Assembly (NCBI GenBank): GCA_018065065.1
Contig: JAGHTZ010000003.1
Span: forward strand, 1-35,970
Direction of reading: 5' to 3'
Origin: Candidatus Equadaptatus faecalis
Lineage (GTDB): Bacteria > Synergistota > Synergistia > Synergistales > Synergistaceae
Length of the DNA: 35,970 bases
The notes below the pieces were generated by a model. That model was not told the origin of the DNA and did no database searches. It was given only the letters and a program-made list of their open reading frames with translations. A program made the translations under genes and the position numbers. This document shows positions 1 to 6,714 of the stretch, in pieces (positions within the stretch are counted from its first letter, which is position 1; each line of letters begins with the position of its first letter).

Positions 1-236
1 CGTTTTTGTCCGGGGACCCTGCCGCCAGCCAGCTTGCAGTTACCGAAGATTCCCCATTCATACTAAACTTAGCAGCTGGTTTGCCACGGTTTGGATGGAC
101 CACGCACGCGCGCCATGCGATTTTTAGTTAATTGCAAATACTATAGCCGGTGTACAGAACCGGATGTTACCTTGCGCGGCTACGCTTCCGACGCTGTACA
201 ATGTACCGCAAGCCAAGGAGTCGAACTCCGTCGGCG
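1..236 (-). other. Unidentified structured transcript or long 5' leader (partial)
   Basis: This is the roughly 236 bases downstream of the leftward promoter. The predicted RNA opens with a hairpin (GGAG-TTCGA-CTCC, 217-229), followed by GTAC-ATT-GTAC and a CCGG...CCGG stem. No reading frame from the start point is long, and no RNA family could be matched: tmRNA, SRP RNA, RNase P RNA, 6S RNA and the common riboswitches lack their signature motifs. A frame opens at an ATG at 61 and stays open to the left edge (begins MNGESSVTASWLAAG), but no Shine-Dalgarno precedes it. The element is therefore either a non-coding RNA or a leader of about 175 bases before a gene cut by the window edge. Confidence 0.35.
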
Positions 237-242
237 AAATAT

Positions 243-270
243 ATTATACATATATCTTGTGATAAGTCAA
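243..270 (-). promoter_or_regulatory. Strong sigma70-type promoter, leftward
   Basis: On the minus strand a TTGACT -35 (265-270) is followed after 16 bases by a perfect TATAAT -10 (243-248). Transcription would start near 236 and run off the left edge. A match this close to consensus, with no ribosome-binding site near the start point, suits a stable RNA or a long regulatory leader better than a short mRNA leader. It is divergent to the tRNA-Ala promoter, about 55 bases away. Confidence 0.7.
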
Positions 271-325
271 TAGTAAATTGCACGAATGCAAAAATTTTTG
301 TTTTTTCATAAGTATATAATAACAA

Positions 326-354
326 TTGACAGAAACGGGTCAAGCAATTATAAT
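326..354 (+). promoter_or_regulatory. Consensus promoter of tRNA-Ala
   Basis: TTGACA (326-331) and TATAAT (349-354) are separated by exactly 17 bases, a perfect sigma70 consensus. The start point would be near 361, seven bases before the tRNA. Confidence 0.9.
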
Positions 355-367
355 CTCATAGTTGCTT

Positions 368-443
<76 letters not shown>

Positions 444-452
444 GAAGATTTC

Positions 453-478
453 AGAACCTGCTTTGCAGGTTCTTTTTT
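453..478 (+). terminator. Rho-independent terminator of tRNA-Ala
   Basis: AGAACCTGC and GCAGGTTCT form a perfect 9-bp stem around TTT, followed by a T run. Confidence 0.92.
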
Positions 479-571
479 GTGCCGTATTGTTCTGACGTTA
501 GATGAAAAGCGCGGCGGACATGGACGAAAGATTATTGTGCCCCGGATTTGCCGCCATACTAAATGCAGCAA

Positions 572-600
572 ATGAAAGAAACGCCGCCGTGTGGTATAAT
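572..600 (+). promoter_or_regulatory. Probable promoter of the small Cys-rich gene
   Basis: A perfect TATAAT (595-600) stands 17 bases after ATGAAA (572-577), one mismatch from TTGAAA. The start point would be about 25 bases before the GGAGGAAGG ribosome-binding site. Confidence 0.55.
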
Positions 601-631
601 TCCGATATAAACTTTAACGGAGGAAGGAAAA

Positions 632-895
632 ATGAAACAGAGCCGAGAGTACCTCAAAAAGCTTGTTGAAAACCGCGAAAAGGGGAATTACAGACAGGAA
701 GACATGACGGAAGACGAAAATTATGACCCGTCAAAGATTTACTGGAGCTGTTTTTCCGAAACTCCCGAAGGGTGTGAGTGCATACTTGTTTATGCCTTTG
801 ACAGGCAGACTGCGGGAGAGGTGTGTCCCTGCGAAGGCTGTTTTGACAACGCCGATTTTGCGTTCGGCTCAATCCCTTGCAGCAGCTGGAAGTAA
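632..895 (+). CDS. Small cysteine-rich hypothetical protein
   Basis: An 87-residue protein of unknown function. A strong GGAGGAAGG Shine-Dalgarno sits the right distance before the ATG and a good -10 lies upstream, so expression is likely. There is no signal peptide or membrane segment, so it should be cytoplasmic. The N-terminal 35 residues are charged and hydrophilic. The C-terminal half carries seven cysteines in WSC, GCEC, CPC, GC and PC contexts. Their spacing could bind zinc or an iron-sulfur cluster, but it does not match a named fold I recognise. The gene stands alone between tRNA-Ala and the TRAP operon. A frame-shadow artefact is unlikely given the start signals and uninterrupted frame. 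Confidence 0.72.
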   Translation: MKQSREYLKKLVENREKGNYRQEDMTEDENYDPSKIYWSCFSETPEGCECILVYAFDRQTAGEVCPCEGCFDNADFAFGSIPCSSWK

Positions 896-921
896 TTTTG
901 CGGAGCCCGAAAAATGAACCG

Positions 922-943
922 ATAAACAAAACTTGTTTATTTT
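922..943 (+). terminator. Weak A/T-rich terminator-like hairpin
   Basis: ATAAACAA and TTGTTTAT form an 8-bp stem around AAC, followed by TTT only. It is correctly placed after the small gene, but the stem is nearly all A-T pairs, so termination may be inefficient. Confidence 0.4.
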
Positions 944-977
944 AGGAAAAAAATTAAAAAAAAGTACATTTTGGTAC

Positions 978-1005
978 TTGTATTTGCAAAAAAGTGGTAT
1001 ATAAT
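978..1005 (+). promoter_or_regulatory. Probable promoter of the TRAP operon
   Basis: TTGTAT (978-983) and TATAAT (1000-1005) are 16 bases apart. Just upstream, AAGTAC and GTACTT form an inverted repeat (about 963-979) that touches the -35 and could be an operator. Confidence 0.6.
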
Positions 1006-1058
1006 TGCCCCCATAACGCGGTAAGCGGATACTCAAACCAATGGAGGTGCACCACATT

Positions 1059-2048
1059 ATGAAGAAATTTGCAGCATTCCTCGCGCTCGCCATGCTTCTT
1101 ACGGCACTTTTTGCATGCAGCGCACAGGCAGCAACAACACTGAAGCTCAGCCACGCCACACCGAGAACCAGTACGTGGCATCAGGGTGCGGAAAAATTTG
1201 TTGAAATCGTCAAGGCGAAAACCGGCGGAAAATACGACATCAAAATTTTCCCGAGCGACGAACTTTCAGGCGGCAACCAGGCTGCCGGTATCGAACTTGT
1301 CCAGACGGGCGTAACCGACATCCACATTCAGGACGCTCTCGTATGGTCATCAGTCGCGAAGAAGAGCATCGTTCCCTGCTTCCCCTGGCTGCTCCCGACC
1401 TACAAAGACGTTGACAAAGCCATGCAGGGCGCAGGCGGAAAAGCAATGAAAGCCGCACTCAACGAAGCCGGCGTCGTCTGCCTCGCAATCGGTGAAAACG
1501 GCTACCGCCAGGTTGTCAACAACAGAAACCCGATCAATGCGCCGAAAGACATGAAAGGTCTTAAAATGCGCGTTCCCGGAAGCAACGTCCACGTCAACCT
1601 TCTGAAATACATCGGCGCAGACCCGCTTACGATGAACCAGTCGGAAGTGTACACGTCGCTTCAGCAGGGCACGATTGATGCCTGCGAAAACACGCTCGAC
1701 CTTCTCTTCACGCAGAACACGCTTGAAGTCGTAAAGAACATTTCGCTCTGGAACTACTCGTACGACCCGATTTACTTCTCAGTAAGCAAAGAGCTCTGGG
1801 GCAAACTTTCAGCGGCAGAAAAGAAGATATTCCAGGATGCCGCAAACGAAGCCATGAAATACCAGATCAAAGTCACGCGTGAAAAAGATCAGAAGCTTCG
1901 CAGCCGCCTCGGCGAATACAAAATCAAGGTTGTCAAATCGCTTACGCCTGCAAACCTCGCGGCATTCAAAAAAGCGGTTGCCCCGATTTACAAGGACAAC
2001 GAAAAGAATTTCGGAAAAGAACTTAAGGAATTCGGCTACAAATTCTAA
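1059..2048 (+). CDS. dctP: TRAP transporter substrate-binding protein DctP
   Basis: Extracytoplasmic solute receptor of a tripartite ATP-independent periplasmic transporter, 329 residues. It captures a small organic acid and delivers it to the DctQM permease. The start at 1059 is chosen because GGAGGTG (1043-1049) lies 9-11 bases before it; the in-frame ATG at 1041 overlaps that site. Residues 1-24 form a classic signal peptide ending AQA before ATTLKLSHA; the LFAC segment gives a weaker lipobox alternative. The DctP core is recognisable in the TWHQGAEKF opening and in KGLKMRVPGS, whose arginine usually pairs with the substrate carboxylate. dctQ and dctM follow after a terminator. The substrate cannot be read from sequence. 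Confidence 0.95.
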   Translation: MKKFAAFLALAMLLTALFACSAQAATTLKLSHATPRTSTWHQGAEKFVEIVKAKTGGKYDIKIFPSDELSGGNQAAGIELVQTGVTDIHIQDALVWSSVAKKSIVPCFPWLLPTYKDVDKAMQGAGGKAMKAALNEAGVVCLAIGENGYRQVVNNRNPINAPKDMKGLKMRVPGSNVHVNLLKYIGADPLTMNQSEVYTSLQQGTIDACENTLDLLFTQNTLEVVKNISLWNYSYDPIYFSVSKELWGKLSAAEKKIFQDAANEAMKYQIKVTREKDQKLRSRLGEYKIKVVKSLTPANLAAFKKAVAPIYKDNEKNFGKELKEFGYKF

Positions 2049-2060
2049 GAAACGTTTCCT

Positions 2061-2099
2061 GTATGGCGGCATTTTACGGTGCCGCCATACTCTTTTTTT
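2061..2099 (+). terminator. Intra-operon terminator between dctP and dctQ
   Basis: GTATGGCGGC (2061-2070) and GCCGCCATAC (2081-2090) make a perfect 10-bp stem with a 10-base loop, followed by TCTTTTTTT. Only 18 bases separate it from dctQ, and no promoter is visible in between. It probably acts as a partial terminator that lets the binding protein be made in excess of the permease. Confidence 0.9.
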
Positions 2100-2116
2100 G
2101 AGAGTGAGTGTGTTGA

Positions 2117-2605
2117 ATGGAAAAAATAGACTTTTTGCTGAACAAACTGGAAGAGACAGTTATGGTCGTCGGCGGAATTATTATGGTGGCGATGAATTTT
2201 CTCAACGTTGTGTGCCGCTACCTGCTTCCGAAGACGCCGTTTTCATATACTGAAGAGCTCGTCGTACTGGTCTTTATGTGGGTCAGTATGTTCGGTATTT
2301 CATACGCCTACAGAAGAAGAGCGCACACGCTTCTTACAATTCTTTCCGACCTTATCAAAGGCAGGGGAAGAATTCTGATAGTGCTGTTCTCAATGGCGGC
2401 ATCCATGCTGCTTATGGCGCTTATAGCCTATACGGGCTACGGCATGGTGCTGAATCAGATTAAATTCAGCCAGATACTTCCGGGCATGAGACTTCCTATG
2501 GCTTACATGGGCTGGTCAGTGCCTGCGGGGGCGGCGGCTTCGCTGCTCAGCGTTCTGGTAAGCGGCTGCAAGGAAATTAAAGAAATCTGCGGCGGAACGA
2601 AATAA
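2117..2605 (+). CDS. dctQ: TRAP transporter small permease DctQ
   Basis: A 162-residue inner-membrane protein with four hydrophobic segments and the DctQ-type stretch YTEELVVLVFMWVSMFG, then the YRRRAHT loop. DctQ binds DctM to form the sodium-driven permease that accepts substrate from DctP. Its length is normal for the family. The ribosome-binding site is weak (GAGTGAGTG), which together with the upstream terminator should keep its level low. It lies 14 bases before dctM and is surely co-transcribed with it. Confidence 0.93.
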   Translation: MEKIDFLLNKLEETVMVVGGIIMVAMNFLNVVCRYLLPKTPFSYTEELVVLVFMWVSMFGISYAYRRRAHTLLTILSDLIKGRGRILIVLFSMAASMLLMALIAYTGYGMVLNQIKFSQILPGMRLPMAYMGWSVPAGAAASLLSVLVSGCKEIKEICGGTK

Positions 2606-2619
2606 GGGGGAAGGATAAA

Positions 2620-3909
2620 ATGACCGGAATAATTCTGCTTGGAACATTTTTCGGGCTCCTTCTTCTGAAGGTTCCCGTTGCTGCCTCCATGGGGCTTGCC
2701 GCTTTTGCCGGAATGATAGACATGGGCTTCAAAATTTCTGTTTTCCCGACGGTTTTCTACGCGGCAATAGCCAAATACACCATGCTCGCAATACCGTTCT
2801 TCATTCTTGCGGGCGTTATCATGGACTATGCCGGCATTTCAAAACGTCTTATAGACCTTGCCAACTCCTGCGTAGGACACCGCAGAGGCGGGCTGGCGGT
2901 CGTAACGGTCGTGGTTGCCTGCTTCTTTGCGGCAATTTCAGGCTCAGGCCCCGCAACCGTTGCCGCCATAGGCGGGGTTTTAATTCCCGCAATGAGAAAA
3001 CAGGGCTACGACAAAAACTTCGCAACGGCGGTCGTTGCCTCCTCAGGCGGTATTGGAATGATTATTCCTCCGAGCATTCCTTTTATCATCTACGCTATGC
3101 TTGCCGAAGTTTCAGTAGGCACAATGTTTATGGCAGGCGTAGTACCGGGCCTGCTTTTCGGCTTGTTCTTCTCGGTCGCGGCGCTTCTCTATCTCCGCAA
3201 TGACAAAAACGTCATACTCAGCCCGAGATGCAGCTGGAAGGAACGCTTCAAGGCATTCAAGAGCGCAATATGGGCTCTGCTCATGCCTGTAATCATTCTC
3301 GGCGGAATCTACGGCGGAATATTTACCCCTACGGAAGCCGCTGGTGTTGCGGTTGTCTACGGACTGTTTGTCGGAGTTTGCGTGTACAGGGAAATCAAAA
3401 TGAAACAGCTTTGGAAAATCATGGTTGATTCCTTTGTTTCCTCGGCGATTATTATGTTTATAATGGGCTGCGCGGGAGCGTTTACCTGGATTCTTACCAC
3501 CTCCGGCGTAACGCGCGAGCTTACTGACCTGCTTCTCTCGCTTACAAGCGACAGAAACATGATGCTGCTGATTATAACGATCATATTCCTTATCGCAGGC
3601 TGCTTTGTCGACTCGGCATCAGGCTTCTACCTGCTGCTTCCGATACTGCTTCCGATAATCAGGGAAATGCACTATTCGCTTATAGCCTTCGGCGTTATAG
3701 CGACCTCAAACTTTGCGCTCGGACAGGTTACGCCGCCTGTCGGTTCCAACCTGTTTGTCGCCTGCAACATTGCAGACGTTACGATGAAAGACCTTGTCGC
3801 AAAGGTGTGGCCGTTCCTGATAGCCGGTATAATCTGCCTGCTGCTCATAACCTATATGCCGCAGCTTATAACGTTTTTCCCGACGCTGCTCGGAATGAAG
3901 GTTATATAA
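2620..3909 (+). CDS. dctM: TRAP transporter large permease DctM
   Basis: A 429-residue membrane protein with about 12 hydrophobic segments, the transport subunit of the TRAP system. Family hallmarks are GSGPATVAAIGGVLIPAM, then SSGGIGMIIPPSIPFIIY in the first half, and the matching GQVTPPVGSNLFVAC in the second half, which reflects the internal repeat of the ion-transporter superfamily. AAGGGGGAAGG gives a strong ribosome-binding site. The stop is followed directly by the next ATG at 3910, so transporter and the M24-fold protein are translationally linked. Confidence 0.96.
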   Translation: MTGIILLGTFFGLLLLKVPVAASMGLAAFAGMIDMGFKISVFPTVFYAAIAKYTMLAIPFFILAGVIMDYAGISKRLIDLANSCVGHRRGGLAVVTVVVACFFAAISGSGPATVAAIGGVLIPAMRKQGYDKNFATAVVASSGGIGMIIPPSIPFIIYAMLAEVSVGTMFMAGVVPGLLFGLFFSVAALLYLRNDKNVILSPRCSWKERFKAFKSAIWALLMPVIILGGIYGGIFTPTEAAGVAVVYGLFVGVCVYREIKMKQLWKIMVDSFVSSAIIMFIMGCAGAFTWILTTSGVTRELTDLLLSLTSDRNMMLLIITIIFLIAGCFVDSASGFYLLLPILLPIIREMHYSLIAFGVIATSNFALGQVTPPVGSNLFVACNIADVTMKDLVAKVWPFLIAGIICLLLITYMPQLITFFPTLLGMKVI

Positions 3910-5055
3910 ATGAAAATCGCAAAAGAAGAATTTATCGCGCGACAGCAGTCGCTCCGCCGCATTATGGCGGAGCGGGGACTTGACGCAGTCTGCATAGCAG
4001 GCTCTGCGCAGCTTGACACGCGCGGGGTTCTCAGATACTTCACAGACTACTATCTGCCTGTATTTGAAGAATATCTGCTGATTACGCGCGACGGAAGCTT
4101 CTTCTTTGCCCACGACGGCTGCGGAGCAGACTACGCGAAAAAATTCTGCGCCGTTGACGAAATAAAAATCATACCTGAAGCGGACTACAACTTTGACCCT
4201 GCAAAGCCCGTCGTGAACGTGCTGAAGGAACTCGGCTGCAAAAGCGCCGGCACCTGCTGGGGACGCCAGGTGTCCGCAGGTTTCTGCAATTCCTTCGCAA
4301 AAAATGCTGAAGGCATAAGCACCGAAGACGTTTCCATGTCCGTGCACCGGCTCCGCGCGGTCAAAAGCCCTGCGGAAATTGAACTGTTGCGCGAAGCGGT
4401 GAAATTCAACGAAAAGATACTTGATTTCTACGTCAGTCAGACAGCGGCGGGCAAAACTGAACTCGACGCGGTGAACAAAGCTTCTCTCTATGCGCTTGAA
4501 CAGGGTGCGGAAGACCTCTACTGGATGACCGCGTCCGGAAAAACACCGTCGCTTGCCTATCTTGCCGCCTCAAGGCAGCAGAAACACGTATGGCAGCGGG
4601 GAGACTATCACTATGTAGTGCTTGAACACTCTGTGCCCGGAGGCTATTACAGCGAAATAACGCAGCTTGTATCTTTCGGAAAACCTAAAAAAGAATACGA
4701 AGAGGCGTACAAAGCCGTGACGGAAGCCCAAAAAGCGGCAGCCTCAGCCGCCAGAACAGGCGAACCTGTTTCAAAGCTTGCAGAAGCATCGCACAAAGTG
4801 CTCTGCGAACTCGGTTACTGCGCAAAAGAATCGCCGGTGCCCTGCATAGGTCATTCGCAGGGGCTTGACGCATGGGAATTCCCGCGGATAGCGGCAGACG
4901 AAACAATGACGGTACAGCCCGGCATGCGTTTCAACATACATCCTGCCGTGGTTCTTCCGGACGGCGCAAAAATCACTTCCTGCCAGAGCTGGCTTGCAGC
5001 GGAAAACGGCTGCGAACAGCTGTCATCTCTCAGCGATGAAATAATCGTGCTTTAA
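3910..5055 (+). CDS. M24-fold (aminopeptidase P/creatinase-like) protein with altered metal site
   Basis: A 381-residue protein with the creatinase-type N-terminal domain (about 1-150) and a pita-bread C-terminal domain (about 155-381), joined by HRLRAVKSPAEIELLREA as in prolidases. Family peptidases use five metal ligands D-D-H-E-E. Here the aligned positions read E239, E249, H315 (GHSQGLD), H344 (NIHP in place of IEP) and about C358. Only the histidine is kept. Creatinase shows that this fold can work without metal, so a metal-independent C-N hydrolase is possible, as is a non-catalytic role. It starts at the base after the dctM stop, so its substrate is probably related to what the TRAP system imports. 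Calling it Xaa-Pro aminopeptidase would be unsafe. Confidence 0.85.
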   Translation: MKIAKEEFIARQQSLRRIMAERGLDAVCIAGSAQLDTRGVLRYFTDYYLPVFEEYLLITRDGSFFFAHDGCGADYAKKFCAVDEIKIIPEADYNFDPAKPVVNVLKELGCKSAGTCWGRQVSAGFCNSFAKNAEGISTEDVSMSVHRLRAVKSPAEIELLREAVKFNEKILDFYVSQTAAGKTELDAVNKASLYALEQGAEDLYWMTASGKTPSLAYLAASRQQKHVWQRGDYHYVVLEHSVPGGYYSEITQLVSFGKPKKEYEEAYKAVTEAQKAAASAARTGEPVSKLAEASHKVLCELGYCAKESPVPCIGHSQGLDAWEFPRIAADETMTVQPGMRFNIHPAVVLPDGAKITSCQSWLAAENGCEQLSSLSDEIIVL

Positions 5056-5072
5056 AAGCTGATACAGACTAT

Positions 5073-5106
5073 AAAAAAGAAACCTCTCCTGAGGTTTCTT
5101 TTTTGT
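5073..5106. terminator. Terminator of the TRAP operon
   Basis: AAGAAACCTC and GAGGTTTCTT pair around TCCT, with A and T runs on the two sides, so it can work in both directions. Confidence 0.92.
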
Positions 5107-5125
5107 AATTTTTGCGGGTATCTGC

Positions 5126-5153
5126 TTGACATCTCAAATAAATTGTGTACTAT
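5126..5153 (+). promoter_or_regulatory. Promoter of the TSCPD-marR unit
   Basis: TTGACA (5126-5131) and TACTAT (5148-5153) are 16 bases apart. The following TTATATTATAC stretch is an A/T-rich near-palindrome that could hold the downstream MarR regulator; that is inference. Confidence 0.7.
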
Positions 5154-5186
5154 TATATTATACAAGCTTTAACGGGAGGCGGTAAC

Positions 5187-5450
5187 GTGCAGTACAGCTA
5201 CAAAACGCAGGGCACCTGCTCGCAGCTGATTACCTTTGAATACGAAAACGGCAAGATCAGCGGCGTGAAATTTTACGGCGGCTGCCCGGGAAACCTCGCG
5301 GCGATACCGCGGCTGGTTGAAGGCATGACGCCTGCCGAAATCCGCGAAAAACTTGAAGGCATAAGCTGCGGCGGAAAACCAACCTCCTGTGCCGACCAGC
5401 TCGCGAAAGCGGTAACGGCGGCTGAACAGGAAGCAGCAGAAAAAGCATAA
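5187..5450 (+). CDS. TSCPD domain protein (TIGR03905 type)
   Basis: An 87-residue cytoplasmic protein. It is the stand-alone TSCPD domain, known elsewhere as the C-terminal cysteine module of some ribonucleotide reductases. The GTG at 5187 is taken as start because GGGAGG (5174-5179) precedes it properly and the domain begins at once (QYSYKTQGTCSQ). An ATG at 5145 would lie inside the promoter. Conserved points are GGCPGN, and CGGKPTSCADQLAKA near the C-terminus, where TSCPD reads TSCAD. These cysteines probably bind metal; the cellular role is unknown. The next gene follows after 12 bases. Confidence 0.88.
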   Translation: MQYSYKTQGTCSQLITFEYENGKISGVKFYGGCPGNLAAIPRLVEGMTPAEIREKLEGISCGGKPTSCADQLAKAVTAAEQEAAEKA

Positions 5451-5462
5451 GGGGGAAAAGAA

Positions 5463-5930
5463 ATGATACAGAGCAGAAAAGGCTTCAATGAAGCAGTATC
5501 AGCCGTACAGGGCGGCAAACTCAGAGATCAGCTTGCGTTCATGCTCTATGCCGGAGCAAAAGAAACGACTCGCAGATACAAAATGCTGCTGCGCGATACG
5601 GGACTTACTTACACGCAGTACCTTGCGATGCTCGTGCTTTGGGAAAAAGAAAAAATCAACGTCAAAACACTTGGTGAACAGCTCTACCTTGACAGCGGCA
5701 CACTTACCCCTATGCTCAAGAAAATGGAAGAAGCCGGCTTCATCAAACGCACGCGCGACAGCGGAGACGAAAGAAACATGATAGTAACGCTCACCGACGC
5801 CGGCAGAAAACTCCGTTCGGCAACGGCGGCTGTCGAGATTAAAGCGAAAGCAGAATTTCCGATAACCGGCATGGAAGCAAAACAGCTTGCCGCCACACTT
5901 GAAAAACTGCTCTACGGACTTTCGAAATAA
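5463..5930 (+). CDS. MarR-family regulator, OhrR-like but lacking the redox cysteine
   Basis: A 155-residue winged-helix repressor. It matches the OhrR branch closely: LTYTQYLAMLVLWEKE (about 48-63), the recognition helix in DSGTLTPMLKKMEEAGFI, and the wing RTRDSGDERNMIVTLTDAGRKL. OhrR senses organic peroxides with a cysteine in QLCFALY near the N-terminus. Here the same place reads QLAFMLY, with Ala25. Peroxide sensing by that route is therefore unlikely, and a ligand-binding or alternative sensing mode must be assumed. No ohr peroxiredoxin gene is nearby. It sits between the TSCPD gene and a secreted-protein gene with strong ribosome-binding sites (GGGGGAAAAG), so it probably regulates its own operon. 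Confidence 0.9.
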   Translation: MIQSRKGFNEAVSAVQGGKLRDQLAFMLYAGAKETTRRYKMLLRDTGLTYTQYLAMLVLWEKEKINVKTLGEQLYLDSGTLTPMLKKMEEAGFIKRTRDSGDERNMIVTLTDAGRKLRSATAAVEIKAKAEFPITGMEAKQLAATLEKLLYGLSK

Positions 5931-5947
5931 CACAGGGAGGAAAAACC

Positions 5948-6385
5948 ATGAAAAAATACATCTCAATACTTCTTATAATCGCCGCATTTTTCACAATAGC
6001 GCCGTCAGCCGGAGCCTTTGACCTCGGCGACGTTGTAAAAACGGTAGCTGTCGGGGCTGTCGGCGGTTACGCGGTTACAAAGCTCAGTCCCCAGCTTAAC
6101 AGTTTCATCAACACGATAACACTCCAAAACGGCGTAAAATATCAGGGCTACACCAAAGTAGTTCCCATAGTTTCGCTCGGCGACGGCTCAAAAGTCGGAG
6201 CGGCACAGGTCGGGGCAACGACAAAATCGGCGCTTGACGCGACAAAAGCTGTTGCGCAGCTTGAAGGACACTTCAACTCCATACGCGCTACCGCGCTTAT
6301 TCCCATAAACTCCACCAACCCGTTTAAAGGCGTAAAACGCGTGGCAGGCGTCGGAGTTACGGCAATAATCGACGTTAAACTTTAA
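5948..6385 (+). CDS. Small exported protein of unknown function
   Basis: A 145-residue protein with a clear signal peptide (MKKYISILLIIAAFF... ending AGA at about residue 23), so it should be periplasmic or surface located. The mature part starts FDLGDVV, has a glycine/alanine/valine-rich stretch that could be one membrane-associated or beta-rich segment, and contains no cysteine. Residues 30-145 alternate small and hydrophobic residues, as in beta-structured envelope proteins. I do not recognise the family. AGGGAGG precedes the ATG, and the gap to marR is 17 bases, so it is the last gene of that operon. Control by the MarR regulator is a fair guess. Confidence 0.8.
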   Translation: MKKYISILLIIAAFFTIAPSAGAFDLGDVVKTVAVGAVGGYAVTKLSPQLNSFINTITLQNGVKYQGYTKVVPIVSLGDGSKVGAAQVGATTKSALDATKAVAQLEGHFNSIRATALIPINSTNPFKGVKRVAGVGVTAIIDVKL

Positions 6386-6394
6386 CAAATGTGC

Positions 6395-6422
6395 TTGACA
6401 ATCCGATGAGATATTGTAAAAT
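6395..6422 (+). promoter_or_regulatory. Promoter of the tRNA-Tyr/tRNA-Thr unit
   Basis: TTGACA (6395-6400) and TAAAAT (6417-6422) are 16 bases apart, placed about 33 bases before tRNA-Tyr. Confidence 0.82.
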
Positions 6423-6454
6423 ATTTCACCGTAGCGGGTTGCTTCCGCGTACGT

Positions 6455-6540
6455 GGTAGGATGGCCGAGTGGTCAAAGGCAACAGACTGTAAATCTGTCG
6501 GCGAGAGTCTACGCTGGTTCAAATCCAGCTCCTACCACCA
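6455..6540 (+). tRNA. tRNA-Tyr, anticodon GTA
   Basis: An 86-base class II tRNA. The acceptor stem GGTAGGA/TCCTACC is perfect, CCA is encoded, the anticodon stem CAGA/TCTG holds anticodon GTA, a long variable arm follows, and the T arm is CTGG-TTCAAAT-CCAG. Confidence 0.97.
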
Positions 6541-6570
6541 TTTTTTTTATTTGATAGAAGTTTTGCTCAG

Positions 6571-6646
6571 GCCGTCTTAGCTCAGCAGGTAGAGCACATC
6601 CATGGTAAGGATGGGGTCCCCGGTTCGAGTCCGGGAGACGGCTCCA
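6571..6646 (+). tRNA. tRNA-Thr, anticodon GGT
   Basis: A 76-base cloverleaf. The acceptor stem GCCGTCT/AGACGGC is perfect, the anticodon stem CATCC/GGATG surrounds loop ATGGTAA (anticodon GGT), the T arm is CCCGG-TTCGAGT-CCGGG, and CCA is encoded. It lies 30 bases after tRNA-Tyr and shares its promoter. Confidence 0.97.
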
Positions 6647-6656
6647 GAAAACTCAG

Positions 6657-6677
6657 ACGCCCGTTCGGGCGTTTTTT
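6657..6677 (+). terminator. Terminator of the two-tRNA unit
   Basis: ACGCCC-GTTC-GGGCGT hairpin followed by six T. The next gene starts 38 bases later. Confidence 0.9.
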
Positions 6678-6714
6678 ACTGCTCTAATGCTTCTCCCGGG
6701 AGGAAAGAAAAAAC

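Noticed and set aside
1-236. tmRNA on the minus strand
   Set aside because: A TTCGAC motif and GGCAAACC occur, but no tag frame ends in an LAA-type stop and no CCA-bearing acceptor end is visible.
1041-1058. Earlier ATG for dctP
   Set aside because: It overlaps the Shine-Dalgarno of the ATG at 1059 and would put hydrophilic residues before the signal peptide.
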